From Nocardiopsaceae bacterium (GTDB lineage Bacteria > Actinomycetota > Actinomycetes > Streptosporangiales > Streptosporangiaceae), in the NCBI GenBank assembly GCA_017354375.1, contig JAFMRC010000008.1, forward strand, positions 808 through 41,549: a stretch of 40,742 nt of DNA, read 5' to 3'. The notes below the pieces were generated by a model, which saw only the letters and a list, made by a program, of their open reading frames with translations, had not been told where the DNA came from and did no database searches. Both the position numbers and the translations under genes were made by a program. Position 1 is the stretch's first letter. The number at the start of each line of letters is the position of its first letter. Shown piece by piece: positions 25,782-33,507 of the stretch.

Positions 25782-26702
25782 TCACATAGGTTCCCAGGCG
25801 GAGTCGTCGGTGATCTTCTTGGCAATCGAATCGAACGCCTCGGATGTGGCCTCGTTCGCGACGTGGCTGGCCAAGACGTCGCTATCGGTGATCAACTGCT
25901 CGCGCCACTGCAGGACGGGGTCCAATGGCACGGACCCGAGCATGGTCGACCGGCCCACGCCTCGTTCGGCGGCCAGTTGCTGCAGTCCCCGGTTGGCCTC
26001 GCGGAGCCAGGCGAGTTGCTCCTGCCGCAGCCCCGACAGATCCGGTGCGTTGGCATCCACGATCGCGGTGCGGACGAAGCGGATGTCGTCGATGAACTGA
26101 TCGCGATCGCGGCCGTGCGCCTCGCCGATGTCCAGGAGCCCTCGCTCGCCGTGTACCAGGCCGTGCGCGGCCAGGATGTGCTGCCTGGTCCAGCGGTGGA
26201 ATACCAGCCATCGCGTGGGCACTGTGACGAGTTCGGGTGATGAGGTGGCGGCGATCGCGATTTCGGCGGCGAACGAGCGGCCGGCGCTCAGGTCAACGAG
26301 CACGACCTCGAATTCACCGCGCAGTCGGAGGAAGAGGTCGATGCAACGGTCGATCATGGCGTCATCGGAAGGGAACTCGCCTCCGTTGGCATCACCGGGA
26401 ACCAGGGCGAGTCGCCCTGTGCCGGGAGGACGCTGGCGGAGGTCGGGGCGATCGGAGTGGCGCCAGACATCCCAGAGTTCCTCGTTCGGTGACCTCCCTT
26501 GCAGGTAAGAGTGGGTGCCGTTGCCGGCAGTGGTGCCGCGGGTAAGCGCGCTGATGCCGAAGATCGCCCCCGCCGTCGGCGAGCCGAAGTCGAAATCGAC
26601 GTAACACACGTCGCTGCCTTGCAGGGCCCGCCGGTAGAGGACGTTGCTCCCGGTTACCGAGCGGCCGGTGCCGCCCTTGTCCGATGTCGCGATGACGATC
26701 AT
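25782..26702 (-). CDS. SCO2523-like variant P-loop protein
   Basis: A 306-residue protein with a MinD/ParA-like (deviant Walker A) fold. The P-loop near residues 9-16 reads KGGTGRSV, keeping the signature Lys at its start but with Arg where the catalytic Lys of GK(S/T) should be. FEVVLVDLSAGRSFA near 130-145 is the Walker B strand. The change suggests binding rather than efficient hydrolysis of ATP. It follows the SCO2524-like gene after two bases, with AGGA about ten bases before the ATG. A switch or adaptor in the cluster is the likely role, which is inference. Confidence 0.83.
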   Translation of the reverse strand: MIVIATSDKGGTGRSVTGSNVLYRRALQGSDVCYVDFDFGSPTAGAIFGISALTRGTTAGNGTHSYLQGRSPNEELWDVWRHSDRPDLRQRPPGTGRLALVPGDANGGEFPSDDAMIDRCIDLFLRLRGEFEVVLVDLSAGRSFAAEIAIAATSSPELVTVPTRWLVFHRWTRQHILAAHGLVHGERGLLDIGEAHGRDRDQFIDDIRFVRTAIVDANAPDLSGLRQEQLAWLREANRGLQQLAAERGVGRSTMLGSVPLDPVLQWREQLITDSDVLASHVANEATSEAFDSIAKKITDDSAWEPM

Positions 26703-26704
26703 CG

Positions 26705-28564
26705 TCAGCTCATCCTGGCGGTGTCTTGACGGGCGGCATCGATGGTGTCAAGCTCGCGAAGTACTTCGGAGGCCAGCACGCCAGCGGTGCCTGGCCGCTC
26801 GTCGCGCAGTTGGCGGGCTCGCCGCAGCCTTGCCCCCACGACCTGGAATTTCTCTCGCAGCCGCACGCCTGTGTCGTTCGTGCCGCGCAGCAGTTCCTGG
26901 TCAAATAGATGCTCAGCCTCGGCGATGAGCTTAACGGCGAACCGCGCCAGTTCCGGATCGGTGGATGGCGTCTGCGACAGGGAGACGTTGGCGGCGGCGA
27001 CCAGCGCCTCGACGACGCGTTCCGTGTGATACCAGGATGGCCCGCCGTAGAGGTCCAACCGCATGTCGGTAAATGCCTGGGCCGGCTCGTCCCACAGGCC
27101 GCGCCCGTTCGGCGCTTCTATCCGGCGCCGCTCGATGTGTTCCCAGATCCGGTCGGCGAGATCAAGGTAGCGGAGCCGGGTGACGTTGTCATCGGCCAGT
27201 TCAGCCACCCGTAGCACCAGCTTGAGCACCAGCGAGGCATAGCTGGAGACGATCCACAGGAGCACGGGGCCATCGCCCGCCTTCTCACTTCCATACAACT
27301 GCCGCCGCATGCCAGGGACGTGCAGGGCGATCGCCGGGTCGTCCGCCACCAGCCTGCGCGTGATCCGCCCGCGGCTGGCAAGCTCATCGAGCAGGCGCCC
27401 GAGCCGCTCGACATCGACACCCAGGCCCCGCTCGCTGCTGGCACCCTCAATGACGATGGAGGTGAGCAGGAGTGTGTAGTAATCGGACTCGGTGCCGTCG
27501 GAACATACCCACGGCAGGTCTTCCAGCGGCCACCGGCGGCCGGTGTCAAATGTGGCGATCTTGGCCCAGAACTGACGGGTAAGATCCCATCGCAGTTGCA
27601 GGGCGCTGGCCAGCCGTTGCTGCTCGTCGCTGAGAAGCCCGAGAATCCGGGTCCGTTCATTGAACAGATCCTTGATGCCGTCGAGGGCGACGACAGTGAA
27701 GTACAGATAGGGGCGCGCCTCGGCTGTCCCGGCAGGCTGGACGCCGATGTCGTCGGTGAGATCGATGTCGGGGGCCCCGTCAACCACGCCCCACGACCAG
27801 CCGCATTCGAACATCCGCCCCGGGTTCTCCAGCTCATCGGCCACCTGGCCGAGCCCGAGCGTGAGCTCCTTCTCCAGGCTGGTCCGGATCTCGTCGAGAT
27901 CTTTGAGCAGGTAGTCCACGAGGTTCTCGGAGCCGATACTGCCCTGATTGATCATCCGGCACATCGTCTCACCGGACGGATCGGTCGGGAGATAGGTATA
28001 GATGGCGAAGCTGCGCAGCATGCCCGCCATGGCCGCGGTCAGCCGCTTCGACGCGAGTTCCTGGAGTTCCTCGACCTCCCGCCGCATCCGCGGGCTTTTG
28101 ATGCCCTCACGGTAGACCTGCAGGAAGCCCAGCGTGGCGAGGCATAGCGAGATAGACATCGAATAGGAATCGACGACGTGGAGCCCGAGCTGCTCGGGCC
28201 TGGGTTCCACCTCGTCTTCCTCAAGGGTCTTGAAGTAACTGCCACCCGAGAAGTCCGGTGTCCCGTCAACCTCATAGGTGCGCATGTACTCGCTAAGGAT
28301 TCCGATCAGCCGACGCGGGATGTCCAGCGCGTTACCCAGCGAGCTCAGGTGGTCGAGCGCGTCGTCTGCCGTCTGGTCGACCCGGTCGATCTTCAGCGCG
28401 TCGATGGCGGTGGCCGGATACAGGATAGTCAGCAACTGCTCGGCGTCACTGATGGAGTTTCGCCCGTTCCGGTGACCGCCCCAGACCCACTTGCCGTCGG
28501 GGTAGCAGTGGTTGACGGTCGCGCGCCAGATCTCAAGGATGTTCCGCCGTGTCTGTATATCCAT
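26705..28564 (-). CDS. SCO2524-like family protein
   Basis: A 619-residue, largely helical soluble protein of the SCO2524 family. Recognisable blocks are the N-terminal RRNILEIWRATVNHCYPDGKWVWGGH and the internal DSYSMSISLCLATLGFLQVYR, split here as two pieces, with a later AFTDMRLDLYGGPSWYHTERVVEALV. No known catalytic signature or membrane helix is apparent. It is the largest gene of the minus-strand operon and sits between the two methyltransferases and the variant P-loop gene, so it may be the scaffold of the assembly. That role is speculation. Confidence 0.83.
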   Translation of the reverse strand: MDIQTRRNILEIWRATVNHCYPDGKWVWGGHRNGRNSISDAEQLLTILYPATAIDALKIDRVDQTADDALDHLSSLGNALDIPRRLIGILSEYMRTYEVDGTPDFSGGSYFKTLEEDEVEPRPEQLGLHVVDSYSMSISLCLATLGFLQVYREGIKSPRMRREVEELQELASKRLTAAMAGMLRSFAIYTYLPTDPSGETMCRMINQGSIGSENLVDYLLKDLDEIRTSLEKELTLGLGQVADELENPGRMFECGWSWGVVDGAPDIDLTDDIGVQPAGTAEARPYLYFTVVALDGIKDLFNERTRILGLLSDEQQRLASALQLRWDLTRQFWAKIATFDTGRRWPLEDLPWVCSDGTESDYYTLLLTSIVIEGASSERGLGVDVERLGRLLDELASRGRITRRLVADDPAIALHVPGMRRQLYGSEKAGDGPVLLWIVSSYASLVLKLVLRVAELADDNVTRLRYLDLADRIWEHIERRRIEAPNGRGLWDEPAQAFTDMRLDLYGGPSWYHTERVVEALVAAANVSLSQTPSTDPELARFAVKLIAEAEHLFDQELLRGTNDTGVRLREKFQVVGARLRRARQLRDERPGTAGVLASEVLRELDTIDAARQDTARMS

Positions 28565-28576
28565 GACTCTCAGGCC

Positions 28577-29377
28577 TTAACTTTCCCGTCGCTGCTGGTC
28601 CCTGGCGAAACCGGTGGCAACGATCATTCCTGCGTACCCGTCGCGCACCCGCTTGCTCGTGTTGAGCAGGTCCACGCTCGGCTCGCGTACGCCGAGTTCG
28701 GTAAGGTGCCGCTTGACGTCATCCGACTTGATCGGCAGGGCCGGAAAGCGGGTTCCATCTACCGGGTATCCGTCCGAACCCGCCATGAAGGCAGCCGCGA
28801 ATGGGGCACCGGGTGTCAGCGCGCCGATGAAGGCCGCGACCGCGGCCCGGAACTCGGCGGGATCCTGGGTGATGGACTCGGCGACGAAGAACATCGTGCC
28901 AAGGTTCCACCGTGCCTTGGGCAGGTCGAACACGCTCAGTTGCTCGATCCCCGCGTGTCCCGGCTCGTCGGCGCAGGCTTCCCGCAGTCGCTGGCGTGGC
29001 TTGCTGACGTCGCTGTACTCTTTCGCCTTCTGCATTTCCTGCCAGAAGGGACGCCACGGCCACGGCGATCCGTCATAGGCTAGTTGATCTTTAAGCCAGC
29101 TTACGTTGCTCTCGGAGAAGTCGGCCAGCAGGATTTGCTTCGTCCACGGGAGCATCAGCAGGGCCGGGTAGAAGTTCGTTCCGGAGCCGACGTCGATGGC
29201 CCGCTGGACAGGCGGACAGCCCGCGAGTGCATCTGCGAGAAAGCGGCTCACACGGTGGATTATTTCCTGGTCCTCCGCCTGTAGGTCGCGGTAGTTCCGG
29301 CGCCAGTAGTCGTTGGACGAAAACATGTTCCATGGGGCGTCGGCATTGCGAAGGACATTAACATCAACGTCTGCCAT
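28577..29377 (-). CDS. SCO2525-type SAM-dependent methyltransferase (copy 1)
   Basis: A 266-residue class I methyltransferase of the NNMT/PNMT/TEMT-like kind. AIDVGSGTNFYPALLMLPW near residues 62-80 is the SAM-binding motif I, ILLADFSESNVSWL follows as motif II, and LGTMFFVAESIT is the post-motif strand. These enzymes methylate small amines or N-heterocycles (nicotinamide-type in NNMT), which is notable beside a TIR NADase, though the substrate is unknown. It is a paralogue of the next gene upstream. The start ATG 29377 lacks a strong ribosome-binding site. The stop lies 12 bases before the SCO2524-like gene. Confidence 0.85.
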   Translation of the reverse strand: MADVDVNVLRNADAPWNMFSSNDYWRRNYRDLQAEDQEIIHRVSRFLADALAGCPPVQRAIDVGSGTNFYPALLMLPWTKQILLADFSESNVSWLKDQLAYDGSPWPWRPFWQEMQKAKEYSDVSKPRQRLREACADEPGHAGIEQLSVFDLPKARWNLGTMFFVAESITQDPAEFRAAVAAFIGALTPGAPFAAAFMAGSDGYPVDGTRFPALPIKSDDVKRHLTELGVREPSVDLLNTSKRVRDGYAGMIVATGFARDQQRRES

Positions 29378-29479
29378 GGGAAATCACGCTATCGCAAATC
29401 GCGGAGACCTGGGTGGCGAAACAGCGGCCTTGGGGCAGGTGGGGCGGCGTGCACCTTAGCACGCTTGCAGGTCTTTGCG

Positions 29480-30250
29480 TCATTCTAGCCTCTTTGTGGT
29501 AATTCCAGTAACGAGTAGCATCGCGTCGTAGCCGGGTCGCAGGCGCCGGACGGAGTTGTCCGTCCGGTGGACGCTGGTCTCCGTGATGGGGAGTGCGGTG
29601 AGCAGTGTCTCGAGGGACCGCTGAGTGATCTTCACCGAAGGAAACCGTCGGCCGCGGACGTCGTAGCCGGTGGAACCCTCCATGAAAGCCATCAAGGTCG
29701 GCGAACCCGGCCGTAGCGCGCCGAGAAATGCCCGGACCGCGGCCTCGAACTCCGCCTCATCGCCGGTCATGCCGTCCGCTACGAAGAACATGCTGCCGAT
29801 ATCCCAGGTGCGCCGGGGCAAGTCGAAGATGCTGAGCGTGCGGATCTCATGCGCGGCGGCCAGCGTGCGCCGGGGATCGGAGATGGCCCGGTAGCAGGGC
29901 AGGTCCGCGACCAGGTTCCAGAAGCGCCGCCAGTGCCATTCTCCCGGGACGTCGGCCAGATTCTCGCCGAGCCAGTCGATATTAGATGGTGCGTACTCCG
30001 TGAAGACGATGTGCTTGGCCCAGGGAAGCATCAGCAGCGCCGGGTAGAGATTGGTGCCGGCCCCGACGTCCAGGGCCTGCCTGAGAGGTGCGGGTTCGCC
30101 GCAGGCCTCAAGCAGGAACTTGCTCGCATGCCCGATGATTTCCGCGTCTTCTGGCAGAACAGAGGCATAGTTGATCTTCCAGTACTCGTCGGCGTCGAAA
30201 TCCGACCACGGTACCGCGTCGTTCGGCATGTTTGGCTCGCGATACGCCAT
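29480..30250 (-). CDS. SCO2525-type SAM-dependent methyltransferase (copy 2)
   Basis: A 256-residue paralogue of copy 1. ALDVGAGTNLYPALLMLPWAKH is motif I, read here as two adjoining pieces (ALDVGAGTNLYP and ALLMLPWAKH), IVFTEYAPSNIDWL is motif II and IGSMFFVADGMTGDEAEF follows. By eye the two copies share roughly 40% of residues across the core. It is first in the minus-strand operon and is divergent from the TIR gene with 94 bases between them. ATG at 30250 is used; ATG at 30229 is in frame. Different substrates or a heterodimer would explain keeping two copies. Confidence 0.85.
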   Translation of the reverse strand: MAYREPNMPNDAVPWSDFDADEYWKINYASVLPEDAEIIGHASKFLLEACGEPAPLRQALDVGAGTNLYPALLMLPWAKHIVFTEYAPSNIDWLGENLADVPGEWHWRRFWNLVADLPCYRAISDPRRTLAAAHEIRTLSIFDLPRRTWDIGSMFFVADGMTGDEAEFEAAVRAFLGALRPGSPTLMAFMEGSTGYDVRGRRFPSVKITQRSLETLLTALPITETSVHRTDNSVRRLRPGYDAMLLVTGITTKRLE

Positions 30251-30259
30251 GATAATTAG

Positions 30260-30288
30260 TTTACAACCTGGAAAAGCTATGGTATAGC
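30260..30288 (+). promoter_or_regulatory. Candidate promoter of the WD40-GTPase-TIR gene
   Basis: TTTACA (30260-30265) and TATAGC (30283-30288) are separated by exactly 17 bases in an AT-rich intergenic island. Transcription would begin near 30295, about 50 bases before the start codon. The region also has to hold the divergent methyltransferase promoter. Confidence 0.5.
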
Positions 30289-30344
30289 CCGGTCTGTGCC
30301 GAGCGGGCGAGACGTTAATAAAGAAATGGCCAGGAGTGGTTTTA

Positions 30345-33300
30345 GTGCCTCAAGATTCCGGTGATTCTACTGGGCCGGTACCTCGTCAGCCTGATAATAG
30401 ATACTGGCCTTGGGCGAGAAGGCAGGTTCGGGCCATGGACGCGTGGCCTACCCGTCGGGACCATCCGGTCAGCGTGGCTCTCTCGCCTGCCGGTGACCGG
30501 CTGGCGCTGTCGGTCGGCCAGCGGATCACGATCCAGGGCACCGGCGATGATCCCCGCGCGGTCCAGCCGCTTGGGCAGACCTGTGCGCTGGTGCCGGGGC
30601 TCACCTGGTCACCTAACGGTGACAGGCTGGCCTTCCGGGACGATGACGGCCAAGGACGGGTCATCGACCTGCGGGGAGACGCCTCTTCGCAGGAGGAGAG
30701 CCGGATTATGTCTCTCGGCCCGGCGAGCGCGATGGCGTTCATCCCGGATACCGACCGGCTGGCTGTGCTGGCGGCGTCCTCGCCAGGCCGGATGGTACTG
30801 ATGGTGGCTGAGCCGAACGGAGAGGCGCTATGGGAGTACGTCCTCACCAGGAAGCGGATGTCCGGCTCCCATCCGGAAGGGGCCAGCCTGGCGCTGTCGC
30901 CCGACGGGCACCGGCTGGCCTGCACCACGGGAACCTCATCGGTCTGGGTGTTCGATACTGCCACCGGGCAGCGGGTGCGGCAATTCGACGATCACTCGCA
31001 GACTGTCACCGGCCTCAGCTGGATCGACGACGAATGGCTCCTCTCGGCCTCCATGGACGCGACGCTGCGGGTCTGGCGCCCGGACGACCCGGTGTCCGCG
31101 ACCGTCGTGGAGACCAGCGCCGCGGCGGGAATGGTATTCGTACGAGAGCGGCGTACCGCGCTGATCTGGTCGTCACGGGGCGAACTGCTCGCCTGGTCCC
31201 TGGCGGCGACCCCGGCCCAGATGTGGGACAGGAACCCGCCGTCGCGGAATGTCGCCGCGTACTTCACCCGACCAGCGATCAGCGCCGTGGATGGCCTCCT
31301 GGCCCTGGTTGACGCGGGATCGACGGAACTCCTCCTGGTCAGCGACTGGGACCGCGCCGATAGCGACCCGCCCGCCACCACTACCTACGCCAACGCCAAG
31401 GTCCTGCTGCTCGGCGATTCGGGGGTCGGCAAGTCGGGCCTGGCCATGGTCCTGGCCGGAAGGGAGTTCACGCCCACCGAGTCGACGCACGGGCGGCAGA
31501 TCTGGCGGCTCCCGGCTGCCGACGGGCAAGAGTCCTCCGGCGACAGCCGAGAGGTCATGCTCTGGGACCTGGCCGGCCAGCCCGGATACCGGATCGTTCA
31601 CCAATTGCACCTCAAGGATGCGGCCCTGGCGCTCGTCCTGTTCGACGCGAGAAGCGAGACCACGCCCTTGGCCGGGGTACGGCACTGGGCGCGCGCGGTC
31701 CGGCACGCCCACCCCGCGGCGGAAGGCGGGCTGCCCACCTTTCTTGTCGCGGCTCGGATCGACCGGGGCGGCATCAACGTTTCTGACCAGAGGATCCAGG
31801 AGCTTATGGCGGACTTCGGACTCGCTGAGTACTTCAGGACCAGCGCGAGGGAAGGGATTGACACCGATCTGCTGCGTTCCCGGCTCATGGCGGCGATCGA
31901 TTGGTCACGGATCCCAAAGGTCACTTCGACTACTCTCTTCGCCGCCGTGAAGGAATTCGTCATGGAGAGGAGACTCGCCATCCTGCTGACCCCGGTCAAT
32001 GAGCTGTGCCAGCTGTTTCAGGCGGAGGTGCCCAGCGGGGTGCAGTTGCTGACCGGGCAGGGGAGCGCCCCGGAGACGGCGGGCGATGCTCCGCCCGTGC
32101 CCTCCCCCGCCGGGCTGGCCTCGGTCTTCGAGGGGTGCATCGCCCGCTTGGAGTCCGCTGGCCTGGTGAAGCGGCTTAAGTTCGGTGATTACGTGCTGCT
32201 GAAGCCCGAATTGCTTGACGCCTACGCCGGCGCGATGGTGAACGCCGCCAAAGACGAACCGGACGGTCTGGGAAGCATCATGTACACCAAGGTGGTGAAC
32301 GTTGAATTCCCGGTCCCGGACGCGGAGCGGGTGCGCGACCGGGACCAGGAGCGGCTGCTCGTGCTCGCCACCCTGGAGGAGCTTCTCCTGAACGACCTGG
32401 TGCTTCGCGAGCCGACTAAGGACGGCGTTCAGCTAGTATTCCCCTCGGCCTCCCGGCACCGTCCTCCGGCGTCTGAGATGCCCAGTGGAGACGGGGCCGT
32501 CTTCCGGTTTGAGGGGCCGGTGGAAAGCACCTACGCGACTTTGATCGTCCGGCTTACCCGGAGCGACCGGTTCAGGAGGGTGGACACCTGGCAGGAGGCG
32601 GCTAGATTCGCCGCCGAGGAAGGGACGTGCACTCTCGTCCTGAAATTCGAGGCCGAGGCCGAGGCTGAACTGCTGATCGGGTACGACCGGGTACCGAGCG
32701 ATATCCGGAAGCAGTTCGAGCGCTTCGTGCACGCGCACCTCGAGCGCAGGGCCACGCCAGGAACCGTCACCAGGGAACGCCAGTACAGTTGCCCCGACTG
32801 CGGTGTCGCGTTTACCCCGGAGATGGTCCGTCAGGTCAATCGCCGTGGTCGGCTAAGCATCTTGTGCCCAGTCTGTGAGGAGAGAGTCTCGTTGTGGGAC
32901 GACTACGACGCGGATGGCGCCGATCAGTCCACCGCGCAGATGGATGCTTCAGCGGATGCCGGCCGGGAGATCGAGGCCGCTACCGCGGTGCTGAGGGGTA
33001 AAACCGCGGCGCTACGGGGAAAAGAGGACGTTGCGGAGTACGACGTCTTCATTTCCTATAACTGGCGGGACAAGGATCACGTTCGCTCAATAGCCCGGCT
33101 GCTCCGGGAGCGCGGCCTGCGGCCGTGGATGGACGAGCGCCAGCTCCGCCCGGGTTCTTCCTGGCAGCCGGAGCTAGAGGAAATCATCGAGCGCGTTCCG
33201 GCAGCGGCTTTGATCATCGGCGCGCAGCGAGGTCCCTGGCAGGATAGGGAGATCCAGGCGTTCAACCAGCAATCCGTAAGCCGGGGCTGCGTCATTGTCC

Positions 33301-33440
33301 CGGTGCTGCTGCCAGACGCCAACATCGCCGACCTGCCAGTCTTTCTCCAGGTACTGACCTGGGTAAACCTAGCTGTGCCCGAGCCGGACCCGATCGACCA
33401 ACTGGTCTGGGGCATCACCGGCCAGCAGCGGAACCAGTAG
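30345..33440 (+). CDS. WD40 / GTPase / zinc-ribbon / TIR protein
   Basis: A 1031-residue multidomain protein, the likely core of the cluster. Residues about 25-340 form a beta-propeller of WD40-like repeats. A Ras/Roc-like GTPase follows with P-loop GDSGVGKS at 357-364 and DLAGQPGYR as the DxxG motif; the usual NKxD reads ARID. A winged-helix/COR-like segment (LESAGLVKRLKFGDYVLLKPELL) and a CxxC...CxxC zinc ribbon (Cys816, 819, 841, 844) come next. A C-terminal TIR domain (about 898-1027) opens with YDVFISYNWRD and keeps WQDRE (W965, E969), where E969 aligns with the catalytic Glu of TIR NADases such as SARM1. NAD depletion on activation is the predicted effect. GTG 30345 follows AGGAG by eight bases; GTG 30336 is in frame. 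Confidence 0.9.
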   Translation: MPQDSGDSTGPVPRQPDNRYWPWARRQVRAMDAWPTRRDHPVSVALSPAGDRLALSVGQRITIQGTGDDPRAVQPLGQTCALVPGLTWSPNGDRLAFRDDDGQGRVIDLRGDASSQEESRIMSLGPASAMAFIPDTDRLAVLAASSPGRMVLMVAEPNGEALWEYVLTRKRMSGSHPEGASLALSPDGHRLACTTGTSSVWVFDTATGQRVRQFDDHSQTVTGLSWIDDEWLLSASMDATLRVWRPDDPVSATVVETSAAAGMVFVRERRTALIWSSRGELLAWSLAATPAQMWDRNPPSRNVAAYFTRPAISAVDGLLALVDAGSTELLLVSDWDRADSDPPATTTYANAKVLLLGDSGVGKSGLAMVLAGREFTPTESTHGRQIWRLPAADGQESSGDSREVMLWDLAGQPGYRIVHQLHLKDAALALVLFDARSETTPLAGVRHWARAVRHAHPAAEGGLPTFLVAARIDRGGINVSDQRIQELMADFGLAEYFRTSAREGIDTDLLRSRLMAAIDWSRIPKVTSTTLFAAVKEFVMERRLAILLTPVNELCQLFQAEVPSGVQLLTGQGSAPETAGDAPPVPSPAGLASVFEGCIARLESAGLVKRLKFGDYVLLKPELLDAYAGAMVNAAKDEPDGLGSIMYTKVVNVEFPVPDAERVRDRDQERLLVLATLEELLLNDLVLREPTKDGVQLVFPSASRHRPPASEMPSGDGAVFRFEGPVESTYATLIVRLTRSDRFRRVDTWQEAARFAAEEGTCTLVLKFEAEAEAELLIGYDRVPSDIRKQFERFVHAHLERRATPGTVTRERQYSCPDCGVAFTPEMVRQVNRRGRLSILCPVCEERVSLWDDYDADGADQSTAQMDASADAGREIEAATAVLRGKTAALRGKEDVAEYDVFISYNWRDKDHVRSIARLLRERGLRPWMDERQLRPGSSWQPELEEIIERVPAAALIIGAQRGPWQDREIQAFNQQSVSRGCVIVPVLLPDANIADLPVFLQVLTWVNLAVPEPDPIDQLVWGITGQQRNQ

Positions 33441-33476
33441 TCCACGAGCCCCTAATGTCATCGTGCGACGGCGCGC

Positions 33477-33507
33477 CCGGGCGGGGACCGCAGGTCACTC
33501 CGCCCGG
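33477..33507. terminator. Bidirectional hairpin terminator candidate
   Basis: CCGGGCGG (33477-33484) and CCGCCCGG (33500-33507) pair perfectly around a 15-base loop that can itself fold (GACC-GCA-GGTC). It lies between the convergent TIR and acyl-CoA synthetase genes and includes the latter's stop codon. Confidence 0.6.
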
